64,000 bases of DNA from Lasiosphaeris hirsuta (GCA_030549175.1 JAUKUA010000001.1:7068001-7132000), one strand, 5' to 3'; numbered from the stretch's first letter, positions 12,001 to 24,437 are shown. Program-made: numbers and translations. Notes: a model not told the origin generated them from the sequence alone.

Positions 12001-15000
12001 AGAAACCGAGGAACCACCCAGCGCAACTGCCAAAAAGACTAAGAAAGACAAAAAGGGTAAGAAGGGTAAGGCCTCCAAGGTCATTGAAGTTGAACAAGAA
12101 CCTGCTGCTTCAACCTCGTCGCCTGTTGAAGAATCCACGCTAGCTGTCGAGGAGCTCGCCACAATGCCTGCTGCGGAAGAAACTATCGTGATTCTTGTCA
12201 CTGAAGAGGCAACGCCGGCTAGGGAGGAGCCTTCCGTATCCGATGACCCCATACTGGAGTCGGAACACTTGGTCTCAGGGCCTGTTCAACTTGATAGCCA
12301 AACCCCTTCACTTTCGTCTGAAGTCGAACCTTCATTCGAGGTTTTGTCTGCAACAGAGGCTGTTCTGCCATCGGAAGTCGTTCCTTCCACCAAATTTGCT
12401 CCTGCTTCCGAAGAGGCCCAGTCTGCATTTGCACCTGAGGCGCAACTTGAGGCCGAGCCTGAGGCAGAAGTAGCTGACAACTTGTTTGGCATTCCTGCCA
12501 AGAAGTCAAAGAAAAAGGAAAAGAAAAAGACGGGCAAGAACGTGGATTCGGAAGCGGATTCTGGAGCTGCAACATCTGCTGTCGAGGAGCCGGCCATCGC
12601 AATGGAGGAGCCCATTGCTTCCCTGGAGCGCTACATCGAATCTTCGCCACAACCTCCTGCCGAGGAGCTTCCGGTCGCGATTGAAGAGCTAAACCCCAAA
12701 CCAGAGGCACAGCCTGATGAGCCTTCGGATCTACCAGTGGCAAAGGGCACAAAGGACAAGAAAAAGAAGGCCAAGATACAGGACTGGAGAGCTGGTGCTG
12801 GTGAACTGACTCCAGTGGAGGAACAATCAACCGCGGCGGTTGAGGATGTTTCTCCTCTTCCCGATGAGTCTACCGCAACCGCTAAGCGTGAGGCTGAGCC
12901 ATCTACCGTTCTCGAGCCCATCCCTGTCGAGGAGACTATCACCGAGGAGACAAAACCTGAGCCCGAGCCAGAGGAGCAGCCTGATGAGTCTTGGGGTCCT
13001 CCCACAAAGAAGGACAAAAAGAAGGAGAAGAGAAAGAACAAGAAAGGAAAGACCCAGGACTTTGAGACCGATGCCTCTGTCACCGAAACTCCTGTGCCGG
13101 AAGCTGAGCCTAGCATCACTGTTGGAGAATGTAGCTTACCTGTCGAGCACGAACTCGATATTTCACCACCTGCCTCTGTCGAGGAGCCTCCCTATGCTCC
13201 TGTCGAGGAGCCCTCGGCTACTCTTGTCGACGATCCCTCAGCTACTCCTGCTGATGAGTCTTCTCCGACTCCTGTGGAGGAACCCGCTTCTGCTGTCGTC
13301 GAGGAGATCTCACCCGCTGCCACCGGCAAGACACAGCCTGAGCCTGAAGTTTCTCAAGAAGATCAACATGACGACAACTGGAGTGCTACACCAGCCAAAA
13401 AGTCAAAGAAGGGTAAGAAGCACAAGGGGAAGGCAGTCGAGTCTGAGCCTGCCCCATCTAGCTCTGCCGCAGAGGAGCCAAGCATTGTCGTGGAGGAACC
13501 CTCGCCACAAGTCTTTGACCATCCAACACCGGTACCGGAAACTCTCCAGGAAGAACAGGCTGAAGAGAACTGGGGTCTTCCGGCAAAGAAGGGGAAGAAG
13601 GACAAGAAGGGTAGAAAGGGGAAGTCCAAGCTCGTTGACTCCGAGGCCGCTTCTGGCTCTGTCACTCCCGCCATTGAGGACCCATCAAGATCAACCCAGG
13701 ATGATGAAGAAGCCAGCACCGAGGACCCGGTGGTTCTGGAGAATACCCGCGATCTGCCTACTGATGTCGCCCAGCCTGACGACAATGACCAGCCAGCTGG
13801 CCAGCCCGAGACCTCGGATGCCCCAGGGAAGAGGTCCAAGAAAGGAAAGAAAGCCAAGAAAGGTAAGGACTCCAACGTCGTTGAGTCTGAGCCCGCCACC
13901 GATAGTATGGCGCCTCCGCAAGAGGAGCCAGCCATTTCCGAGGCGCAAGAATCGGCACCTGCCACTGTGGAAGAGCTCCCCGTCATTGTTCCAGATCCCT
14001 CCGATGTCCCCGAACTCCCTCAGCCAGCTGTTACTGAACGCCTTGAGTCTGGAGCAGTCACGTCCCTCACCGTTGAGGAGCAGCCTGCCGAGTCCGCTGC
14101 TGCCGCCGAAGAGACAGGGGTATCACCTGTGGCCATCGATGGCCAGCTATCGGTTCAACCTTCTGAAGAAATCCAAGGGTCAATTGTGGGGCCGATCCTG
14201 ATCGGCACCGACCTGCCAGTTATCAGCAGGCCCGCAAGTCCGCGAGTCGAGACCTTCACCCGCACGGCGTTCGAGGACACACCGGTCACAATCCCGCCGG
14301 AACCAGGGACTGATCCACCTGGGATATCTGAGCTCAGCACACCTAACCCCATTCTTATAGAAGAACCAGCCGTTGCCGATGATAATTGGCCCGCAACCGG
14401 TATTCAGGAATCCATCCCCGAAATTCTCGAGGGCAACCAGCAAGAACCTGAAATGACTTCTAAGAATCTTCCCGAAACTGCTCAGTCTTACGAGCCCGAG
14501 GCCCAACCCGAGGATTCATGGGACACGCCCGTCAAGGCCAAGAAAGGGAAAAAGGCGAAAAAGTCCAAGGGCTCCAAGGTATTTGAACCTGAGCCTAAGC
14601 CCGAAGTCGAGCCGTCAAGAACTGCAACCCCCCATCCCGAGGCGGACAGCAATTTACCTCTCGATTTAGCCGAACCCATCGTCACGACTCCCACTCCCGA
14701 GCTCGAGACTACTCTTCCCGCCACCAAGATTGAGCCGAGCGTTGTTCTCACTGAAGAGCCTGCAGAAGAACCTGTTGCAGACGTCAATCAAGATGAGCCA
14801 GAAGAGGAGCCGGCACCGCAGCCCGCGCAGAAGTTGAAGAAGGACAAGAAACGCAAGGGCAGTAGTCAAGTCGACTTTGACTCTGCCCCTGAACCTCAAG
14901 CACCCACTGCATCCCAAGACGATACCGAGAGTGCAACCCCCGTGGCCGCGTTTGAACCCAGCGTTGTGCTCGACGAATTGCCTGCAGCCGAGCCTCTTGC

Positions 15001-18000
15001 GGCCAATGACAATGTGCAAGAGGACGGCGAGTGGGGAGTGCCAACCAAGAAGGGAAAGATAGAAAAGAAGCGAAAGGCTAGCAAGCAAGTTGGCTTTGGG
15101 TCTGCCGCCCCCGAAGAAAACATCAATGCGCCAATCTCAGGCGATATTCCCGAGGACACTGGTGAACGCTCTCTCGAAGTTGGAGAGCCTGAGGCCGGTG
15201 ACACTTGGCCGGTGTCGGAGAAAAGGGTAAAGAAGGGCAAGAAACAGCCACTCGACTCCGGCTTAGCAACTGCCACACCCACGGTTGCCGAGGTGGCACC
15301 CGTCGTCCCGGAGTTTGACCCTACTGAAACCTTCGCCATCCCTGAGCCAATCGCCCCGGAACCAAGCGATCACATCGAGGCTGACGTAGACGGCGATGCT
15401 TCTGCCGGTCATATAGTCGTTGAAGATGCACCACAGGACGAGGAATTCCCAGAGTTCGGTACCAAGAAGCCCAAGAAAGAGAAAAAGAAGAAGGGCAGGA
15501 AGATTGACCCGGAACTCCCTTCCGGTGTGGAGACCTCTGAGACCCAACCGGAGACATCTTTCGATACTCGGCCAGTTATTGAGAAGGGACCTGAGAACGA
15601 CGAGTCAGCTGGTCTCGTGACAAAGAAGTCGAAGAAGGACAAGAAGAAGCGCAAGAGCTCGGCATTTGCGTTTGGAGATGAGACGCCTGCCCCGGAACAG
15701 CCCGCACCACTTGACGAAAAGACATTTGAAGTCCCTGAATCGACACGCGAATTCACAAGTGGGCCTGAACACCTGGAGTATGATATCCCTTCCACGACCG
15801 GACAGCACTCCAAGGACGTTGTCAAGTCAACTGGCCCTCACGATATCCTGTCCGGTGGCGACTACTTCCAGCACAAGATCGGCGCTGAGCTAGGTGAATC
15901 TTTCGAGCTGCATCCTGGGGTTGGAATTACTCCCATCGGCCTAGGTCTCATCACCAACCCGCCAGTGCTCTATCCTTCCGATGCACCCTCGCCAAAACTC
16001 CTTACTTCAGTTTACAGTCCGGTTGCTGAGCTCACCGAGGAAGCCGCTCGTCCCTTGGTTTCTATCGAGGCAGTGGAGGCTGCATTGGCGGCACAGTCCG
16101 AAGTTTCCAACAAGGGCCAATTAATCCATCATGTGCCACATGACCCTCCATTCGACTACGAAGAGCACCGTAAGAAGGTCAAGACTAGGGAGCTGGACAA
16201 CACAGAGGTAGCAGAGCCGATAATCTCCGCCCGAGAAGTCGCTGCTTCATTCCTTGAGCGCGATAGTCAAGAGGTTCATTCGCATGCTGGAAAGACTCCC
16301 GAACATGAAAGCTGGGCTTTACCCGATGAGCAGATGCCGATTCCTAGCGACAAGCCTACCCAGCAAGAGTCTCGAGATCTTGCTGCTGAGTACATGGAGT
16401 CCCGGGAGCCTGAATCAGTTCCAGACCATACCTGGAAGCCTACTACTAGCATACTGGCAACTCCAGATATGGCTGCGGCAGAGTTCATGGAGTACATTGC
16501 ACCGGAGGTTATTTTGGAGATTGTGAAGAAGGCTTCTGAGGAAGACATTCAAAACAAGCCGCATGAAGAAGCTCTTATCCTCAAAGCAGAAGCAGTTCAC
16601 GAAGAATCTCGCGAGCTTCCGGTCTTCCATGCCGAGCCAGAGGCCATCCCGATGGCTGACGTTGAGGAAACATACAGTAAGGAAGAGCCTGCGCCGCATT
16701 CGAGACCTTCTCGCAAGGAGTCAATCAAGGTCGCTGCGTCTATACTCGAGGGCATGACATCGCACACCCCGAACGACGTCGACCCTGTCCCTAAGGACTT
16801 CCTCCCCATCGAAGAGATTACGACCAATAAGCCTGCCAAAAAGGCAGTGGCACGGGAGGCAGCCGCTTCATTTTTCGAGCGGCCACATGACAGCAGCGAG
16901 AGTTTACAGCCGGTGGCAAAGAAAGAGAAGGGCAAGGGCAAGGGAAAAAGGAAGGGCAAGGATAAGGCCATCCCAGTGGAGGATAACAAGGTAGATGAAG
17001 AGGAGGATGCTGCACTTGCTGCTGCTGCGGGCGCGCTCACGGGAGGTGTGGCGCTGCTGGCGTCACAACATGGAGGATCGACGACGACACCAAAGAAAAA
17101 GAAGAAGGGCAAGAGCATCGATAAGAGGACAACGAAAGAGGATGACATGTTTGATGACCCGGCGCTTTGGGAGGGGTCGGAGAGGAGGCCGCTTGAGGAG
17201 AGGTCGACAATGGATGTAGATGAGAATAACTTTTGGGACGTACCAGGTGAGGCGGAAGAGGCGAAGCCTGTTGAGGCTTTAGATAAGATGGATGTGAATG
17301 AGAAGGGCGTCGAGGAGGTCAAGGAGAGGGGTGTTGCATTTGAGGAGCCGTTGAATATTGATAAGAAGGACCTGGCTGTTAAGGAGAGGAGTTTGGCGAT
17401 TGAGGAGCCGCCGATGGCAATTGAGAGACCGATTACACCACTGGAGAAGAGTGTGGTAGCGGAGGAGCCGGTGGTAAAGCAGATTGAGGAGAGCACCAGG
17501 GGTATGGTGGCTCGCGACACGCCAAAGGAAATCGACATATCAGAGGCACCGACAAGCCTTGGCCGCTCAGATTCAGAAACCATTCCCAAGGCAGTCAGGG
17601 AGGGCGCAACACCACAGACAAGACGGGAGCGGCGATCACGAGAGCGGGAGCGGGGACGGGAACGACAAAGGTCAGATTCGCCGGAGCCAGTACAACGAAC
17701 CTTTTCTTTCCCCGATGACATCGCAGATGAAGAGGCTTTCAGCATAAGGGATGCTGGAGCCGACGACGACAACCAGGTACGAGATGTTGAGACGCCCATG
17801 ATCACGATCCCACGAGTGTCGAGCATTTCCGACTTTATGAGATCTTACTCGAGCCTGCCACCGGTGCAAGAAGAGGCTTCATCAGATGACGAGCCGGTCA
17901 AGAGACAGTCGCCAACGCCCAAGCATCGATCACGACACATTACAAGAACGCCCGAGGTCAACAGGGACAGGGACAGCGGCTTTGTATCGGACTCGCCTCA

Positions 18001-20484
18001 TGCCTCAAGGCGACTACAGGCCGAGAGCGTCCGCGACAGTGGTGTGCATCTCGAGGGCGCCAACACACCCCGACAGCGCGAGAGCCGCGAGGAGAAGCAC
18101 AGCAGTTGCCAGACGCCACGATCTAGCCTGGAGAAGGACATCGATCGAAGCCCCCTAAGGCAGTCACCGATCATTGGCAGCACTAGCACCAAGAAACTTG
18201 GGCCGTCAACACCGTTCCTCAGGGAGCCCTCACCGCCGCCGCGGACGCCAGAGCCGGAGAAACTCGGAGTCAAGAAGCGGAGGACCGCTGAAGCGACTGC
18301 AGCTACAGCGGGGCCAGCTCTAACAACAGCGGGCGTTGCATCGCGGGCAACCGCTGGGGCCGTCATTGGCTCAGCGGCTGCGGCACGCTACACACCGGCG
18401 AGCATCCAGTCACAGAAATTACAGGCGCAGACGCAGCCCACCCAGCGAAGTTTGTCCGACAGCGCCAGCCAATCGACAACGCGCCTCGCAGGACACTCGC
18501 CGAAGACTTGGGTGGAAGACCCCACCGCGCGCCGATCGACATCCAATACCAGCCTCGCGCGCCTCCGCACGCCAGAGCCCCCCACCGCCTCATTTCGGCC
18601 TGACAGCCCAGGCAGCCTTCGCTCCTATACGGGCACGCCCCCACTCCGCCGCGTCGACAGGCGAGTGAGTGGCGACCTGCGGTCTGTGTCCCTCAGCCAA
18701 CGAGACCTGTCCGCCAAGGCCAAGGAAGACGCTAGCTCGTCGACAGGCATCGCAGCTGTTGCAGCTGGTGCAGCCGCCCTGGGCGTTCTGGGAGCGATTT
18801 CCTTAGCTGGAACATCTCCTGCTAACAACACCACGCCTACGCCTGTTGCCAACGAAGGCCGTGTCCGCGCCAGGGACATGACCGACGTCTACGTAAGTTT
18901 TTAAGCTTTTTTCTCGTCTTGTCTTACTCTCCCTGATGATAAACATGCTGATCCTCTCGCTCGCAGGATGGCTTCGGCGAGGGCCGCATGGGCTCGCCTC
19001 GCTCACCGACTCGACCACACAGCATGCGTCGTCGACAGAGCATGCAAGTCCTCGAGCTTGAATCACGCGTCGACCAACTGCTCGCAGAAAACAGACAGCT
19101 GGCCGAGGCCCGCGCCCAGGCCGAGCTCTCGGTGACACACCGAAATGCCTCCGCCCTCAGCGAGCGAGACACCGAAATCGAGTCGCTCAAGCGCATGCTC
19201 CAAGAGGCCAACGACTTTATTGAACGCCTCAAGCAGACAAATGAGGGTCTGCGCAGCTCAACATCAGCCATTGCCGTCAAGCACCACGAGGAGGTCCGCC
19301 GCCTGGAGAATGCCAACTCCCAGACCAACAGAGAGCTCGAGCTGGCTCGCAATGCCGCCACACAGCAAGCCGGCCTCGTCCGCAATCGCGATGCCCAGAT
19401 CGCCGACCTTGTCGCTCAATTAGAAGCATCCAAAGACGAGATCCGCGAGCTGCAACAACGCATCCTCGAGACGACCAAGCCTGACGATGGCGGCGATTTC
19501 CTCGATGTCCACGACGTCGACTACTTCGACCACCGCTGCCAGCAGCTTTGTGCTCATGTGCAACAGTGGGTACTTCGCTTCAGCAAGTTCAGCGACATGC
19601 GCGCGTGTCGCTTGACGTCGGAAATTAGCGATGAGAAGCTGATTGACCGGCTTGACAATGCCGTGCTGGACGGCTCCGACGTCGACGCCTACCTCACCGA
19701 CCGTGTGCGCCGCCGCGACATCTTCATGAGCATGACCACCACCATGATCTGGGAGTTTGTCTTCACCCGCTACCTCTTTGGTATGGACCGCGAGCAGCGC
19801 CAGAAGCTCAAGCACCTCGAGAAGCAGCTTCTCGATGTCGGCCCACCACAAGCCGTGCGCCAATGGCGTGCCGTAACACTCACACTGCTCTCGCGCCGCC
19901 CAACCTTCAAGAAGCAGCGTGACCAGGACACCGAGGCAGTCGTGCAAGCCGTCCTCGACGCCCTCGGCAAGATCCTGCCGCCGCCGACCAATCTCGAGGA
20001 CCAGATCCAGACACAGCTCCGCCGTGTTGTGCGGGAGGCTGTTGGCCTCGCAATCGAGATGCGCTGCCAAAAGGCAGAGTACATGATGCTACCTCCGCTG
20101 CAGCCCGAGTACGATGAGTCGGGCGAGCTGACCGACACAGTTGCCTTCAACGCTGCTCTAATGAACGAGCGGTCAGGCGACTCGTCCCTATCCAACGAGG
20201 ACCTCGAGGCGGCAAATTCCACAGTACGTGTAGTATTGTTCCCACTCGTCGTCCGCAAGGGTGATGATTCGGGCGTAGGTGAGGACGAGATCGTCGTCTG
20301 CCCCGCCCAGGTGCTTGTTGCGAAGCCCACCACACCAGGCAAGAAGGCCGTGAGGATGGTCACCCCGAGTTCGGATGCCGGTGGTGTGAGCCTGCTCGCC
20401 CGCAGCGGCGGAGCGCCTAGTCCTGCTCCGAGGAGTTTGGCGGGAGGGAAGAGCGATGTTAGTATGGGGGAAGGATACCTTTGA
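1..20484 (+). CDS. lah: Giant leashin (LAH)-like Woronin-body tether / 'involucrin repeat protein', 5' partial, one frame break
   Basis: Open from base 1 (no start in window). Exons by eye: 1-2869, frame break at a C run (2863-2869), 2870-3845, 3904-8634, 8693-18892, 18967-20484; introns of 58, 58 and 74 bp, all GT-AG and phase 0. About 6,760 codons are visible. Most of the protein is predicted disordered: P/E/V/A-rich acidic spacers alternate with about 45 lysine clusters of the KKGKKDKKGKKK type, many preceded by an acidic-Trp motif. An SRSSSI repeat lies near the 5' side. The C-terminal ~500 residues (18967-20484) differ: a coiled coil (19030-19480) followed by a conserved globular-looking domain. 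This architecture matches the fungal 'involucrin repeat' proteins, which include Neurospora LAH and Aspergillus Lah; those tether Woronin bodies to the cortex and septum. Family assignment rests on architecture plus the C-terminal domain and is inference. Whether the locus makes one or two proteins, as in Neurospora, cannot be seen here. Confidence 0.75.
600..17130 (+). repeat. Array of about 45 lysine-rich KKxKKxKK modules
   Basis: Clusters such as SKKGKKDKKGKKK recur every 60-200 codons between nt 600 and 17130, for example near 640, 3770, 5450, 5640, 5830, 6120, 6350, 7120, 7845, 9460, 11400, 12035, 13590, 13830, 14530, 15470 and 15625. They punctuate acidic P/E/V/A-rich spacers. At DNA level they are purine-rich runs of AAG codons, so the region is prone to recombination and assembly error. 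Confidence 0.85.
2080..2990 (+). repeat. Tandem-like protein repeat LPxLPESRSSSIxRPxxET in the giant gene
   Basis: About eight degenerate copies of a motif with core LPESRSSSI lie near nt 2090, 2225, 2320, 2510, 2610, 2755, 2860 and 2950, separated by 60-190 bp. The ESRSSSI core is the most constant part and carries an Arg-Ser-Ser-Ser stretch suited to basophilic kinases (inference). The seventh copy spans the frame break and fixes where the frame must change. Confidence 0.8.
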
Positions 20485-21630
20485 GGATCTAGACGGGTAA
20501 AGGGGAGGGGGGTTTGCCAAAAGAAGGAAAAAAGTAATGTTGGATTTTTATTTTTGTGAGGAGTCACTGGGAACGATATCTTATTTTCTTTTGACCTTTG
20601 ACTTGTGTCTATTTATTTGGGGTTTCGGCCTGGTCTGGTCTGACTCTTTGGGTTTCCTTTCTCGGACTGGACGGCCGGATGGGCGGATGGGGCACGGGAA
20701 ACGGGAAAGCAATGAGCGATACCGGTGCATTACACATTTACACATCTTGAAGGAGTTTTTTATATTGTTGTTTCTATGTTTTTCTGCTCTCTTCATTCTG
20801 TGTGTCTTGCGTGATGGTAATATGTTTTAACCTTGATCTTCACTCTGCTGCTGTTGTTATTTATTGTTTTTTGTTAGTGTTGCCGTTCGATTCTTGTCTG
20901 TGTTGTGTCGTGTTGTACCTCAAAACCAAAACTCCTCGTGTTTGATGATTGAATGACTTGACAAAAAAAATTTCATTGTGGCGGCGGTCTTTGCCCTTCT
21001 CAGGTGGGCGGCTTTGTTGCTTCTTTTCGTCTGGTCTTGCCGTCGGGATTGCGGCTGCCTGTCTGGCATGCAATGATGACATGATTATTGACGAGCCTCT
21101 CCTATGTCAAAAAGATAGTTTCGAGTTTAGTAGAATGCAACTTGGTTGATCTATTTGTGTTCTCGTGGTTTTGTGAATGTGCCGGGATAGCTGAGCCAAC
21201 GCCGAGGCGATGGACTAGGTGGAACGAGACCCGGGGCACCCGAGTCTACTACTCCTTGACTGTGTGGAAATTGTGACGACAGCTTATAAATTCAAAACCT
21301 GGGAAGAGAACTTGACCAAACTCGAGTTGAGATGAAAGTTATTGGAAACAAGTTATTAGAAAAACAACTCTTGTCGATGTCTAGTTATTAGAAACACAGC
21401 CTTCGTCAGTGTGTCTCGTCTTCTATCTAACCACCAAGACCACATGTAGATGTGTATTGCCTCTTCCTCCCTCGATCAACCAGTCAACCCGAGCCATCCA
21501 ATACTACATTTCTAGGTACGATATCCATCCATCCTTCCATTACCAAACAAATAGACTACTCCCGGTAGCTAACCGCCATGCAATACAATGCTATGCTAAA
21601 AATAACCCCCCCCCAAGCCTTTCTCATGAG
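20485..21630. other. Convergent intergenic region, no gene seen
   Basis: This 1.15 kb lies between the stop codons of the giant gene (+) and cdc6 (-). It is T-rich and A/T-richer than its flanks, as expected for two facing 3' UTRs. A short imperfect repeat AGTTATTRGAAA occurs three times (about 21337, 21351 and 21382). I see no coding potential or RNA gene. Confidence 0.6.
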
Positions 21631-23656
21631 TCAGTCCAGCGCCTCGCCACCCAAAATACTCCTCAGAATCCCCACACCGAATCCCTCGACAGCCTGCTCC
21701 ATCTCGCTCTCCCCTACACAACTAGCCACCCTCTTGTCATCACCAGCAATACCGGCTCCCGGCATCGTGCCGAACACGTCCTTCCTCTTGCGCCGCTGGC
21801 CCGGCGTCGCCAGCACCGCAAATGTGCCCGTTTTGCCGTCGACTGCGGTAATCAGCGACAGCGTCTCAAGACTGCCCACTACCTCGCGGAACTCAGAGCT
21901 CGACAGCGGGTGCAGTACTGAGTCGCGGGTGCAGAGCTGGCAGTAGGCCTCGAAGAGGGCCTTGACAGTAGGCGCCGTGATCTGAGATGACTTGGAGGGT
22001 GTCGATGGAAGAGAGTTAGCACTCATCGCGCCAGCGGCGGTGGCGCGGTTTCGTTTTTCCATTGCCATAAGGGAGCAGAGGGCGGCTTTTTGCTGGAGGT
22101 TGAGAGTCTTGAGGCGTTGTGTGGTGCCATTGCTGAAGGCGGCGGCGGTGACCTTGTTGAGGTGGCAGATCAAGACGCGGGGGGCGTTCTCGACCGTAAG
22201 GCTTTGGAGAGATTTAATTAGGGATATTGACACCGACTGAGACCCGGGCGTCCGAGAGCCGGATGCCAGGTTCCTGTTTTCGCCCAGGACCTTTCTGGAC
22301 GGGCTCATCTGCAAAAGTTGTTCCTTGATCTCGTTTTCGTGCTTCATCCGCGTCTCGGTCTCCACAAGGTCGATTGCCCGGCGGCAAATCTCGAAAGCGC
22401 GACGTAGGTCGCCCATCTGAGCCGACACCTTTCGTGAGCACAGCTCAATGGCAGCTGGGTGGAAGAAGGGGATAAAATCGGGTGCGGTGGTACCCTCGGG
22501 CACTAGGCTCTTGAGGCGTGTAGTGATAATTCGCTTGACCTGGGGTGCTGTGTACGGTAGAAAGGGAAGCAGCTCGGGCTTTAAATCGCGAGACTTGAGT
22601 CGGGGAAGAAAACGGTCGGTAAGATCCAGGGCGTTGGCAATGCCCACCAGTGCAAGACGCGAAGTCTTCTGCAGTGACCACTCGAAAACGCGGTACAAGC
22701 TTTCCAGATCCAGCGTCAATATGTGGTCAACCTCATCCAACACAACCACAAACACATCTCGCGACTTTTTCTTCGCAACAAAAAGCTTCTGGAGAGCCGC
22801 CACGATATCAGTCTCTTCCATATCCGTCTCGCCGCTGAGCTGCTCGAATAAAGTCGCATAAAGGTCCCTTGACGACTTGATGCTCATGCAGTTGACATAG
22901 GCCTTCTTGACGGACTTTGACGCAGCCACCACCTCTTGCGTCACCTCGTTGACCATCGCACTCTTTCCGGTGCCGGGAGGACCGCTGACGTAGAGGCAGC
23001 CGCCAGGGCGGGCTGTGGCACATCGGTTCACGAACCCCTTCAGCTGGGCGCGTTCCTCATCGCGGCCAATTAGCGGTCCTGAGTCGGCACTACGGGAGAA
23101 GAGCTGGCGGGCCTGGTTATAGACGGTCTGCAACGACAAGGGCGTGAGGGGTGTCTGTGGTGTGAGCCGCCTCGAGATCTTGCCGACCGACATGACTCTA
23201 TGGCGCGGGGTGGTGAGGGACTTGGCGAAGACATCGTAGTGGCGGGGCGTTGAGGGGGTAACGGGAACAACGCTGGCTGAACTGTGGTTTAGTGTCGTGT
23301 CTTGTCTTCAGCTATTAGTTGGAGGGTAACCTACCACTCTTGGTACTGGCTATCGAGGCTCGCCTCTGAGGTTTTGCGGGGCTGAAGCTGGCCGTTTCCC
23401 CAGAGGTATCCGATGGCTCCTGGTTCTCCTGGTCATCGACCTCATCGGCAAGAATGGCTGCAGTGATCTTGTCGTTCTGGTCGATGATGGTGGCGCTGCG
23501 GAGGGAGCGTCTCGTCCTCTTTGTGGGTAGCTCGACAGTTGGTTCCGAGGCTGCGGCAAGTCTTTGTTAGCAATTGACGACTTGAGGAAAAATCAGCAGC
23601 AACGTACCAGTACTACTGGTACTTCTTGTCCTCTTTCCCAGGGTCGTGGCCGCCAT
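21631..23656 (-). CDS. cdc6: Cell division control protein 6 (Cdc6/Cdc18), replication licensing AAA+ ATPase
   Basis: Three exons: 23656-23608, 23550-23335 and 23276-21631, with introns of 57 and 58 bp, giving 636 aa. The ATG at 23656 is the first in frame and gives a basic, NLS-like N-terminus. Residues ~90-135 hold a cluster of Thr-Pro/Ser-Pro sites (VTPSTP, LTTPRHR, LTPQTPLTP) typical of CDK control. The AAA+ core shows Walker A GPPGTGKS (about residues 187-194) and Walker B VVVLDEVDH (acidic pair about 269-270). A winged-helix-like C-terminus follows. Cdc6 loads MCM2-7 on origins together with ORC. Orc1 is the main alternative, but the length, the lack of a BAH domain and the CDK-site N-terminus favour Cdc6. 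It is head-to-head with the Moco sulfurase gene. Confidence 0.92.
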
Positions 23657-24437
23657 TGTTTAGACGTAACAAGAGCAGTTGACAACCAGCAAATCGACAA
23701 GTTATGTGCAGGGAAGGATGGATGGATCGAAGGAGGATACTGGTCTGGAAAGAAACAGCTACGGAGTGCAGAAAGAGCTTTGGTGGTTATTCCGGAATTG
23801 GGTCGTCCAAGGAAGCGCCGGGGCCTCGCTGTAAAATGGCGTCTCGCGACTGCCCAGCATGGCCCATGCCGAACGCGACCCGCGTGCGCGCTATGGTGGG
23901 ACCCGGCGAAGTCGCGTTCTAAAGCGCGTTTTCAACTAGAAAAAGCCAGAGGCTGGGGAGGCCCCGCAGCGTAAAGTACCCCTGTGGCTATCCCTGTGGC
24001 TCAGTTAGCCAGTCACCAATTGAGTGAGGGCTATGGTGGTACTGGTACGATAAGATAGAAAGAGGGGCACCACTGGAAGGGCCACATTCATTAGAGACTC
24101 CCCCACTTTGTGGGGGGAGTAGTGCACAACTAAAACCCGCAAGGAAGCTTACGCCAGTGGAAGGGGGCGACCTCCGCTTTTGTCTGTAAGTCTAACAGCA
24201 GCTCTGGCACCGGCCGACGGCCTCAAGAACCATGAGCAGGCCCTGCCCAACCGCCACTCATGTTATCTTAACAATGCCACATCCTCTTCCTCTTGCTTCT
24301 ATTTGTGTCCGCGACCCAAATGTCACATCTCAAGAGCTGCAGTCGCTGGAGGACAACTTGGGCCTACCTCTTTGGATTTGTTTCCCGTCTGTCGGTGGAG
24401 AGCTTGAGGGTTCGCTAGCACTTGCTGCCACGAGATC
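23657..24437. promoter_or_regulatory. Divergent promoter region between cdc6 and Moco sulfurase
   Basis: These 781 bp separate two start codons on opposite strands, so both promoters must lie here. No clear TATA box was seen on either side. Short ATG-started frames occur but look like chance. No MluI cell-cycle box (ACGCGT) stands out, although GCGCG-containing stretches occur near 23880 and 23930. Confidence 0.5.
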
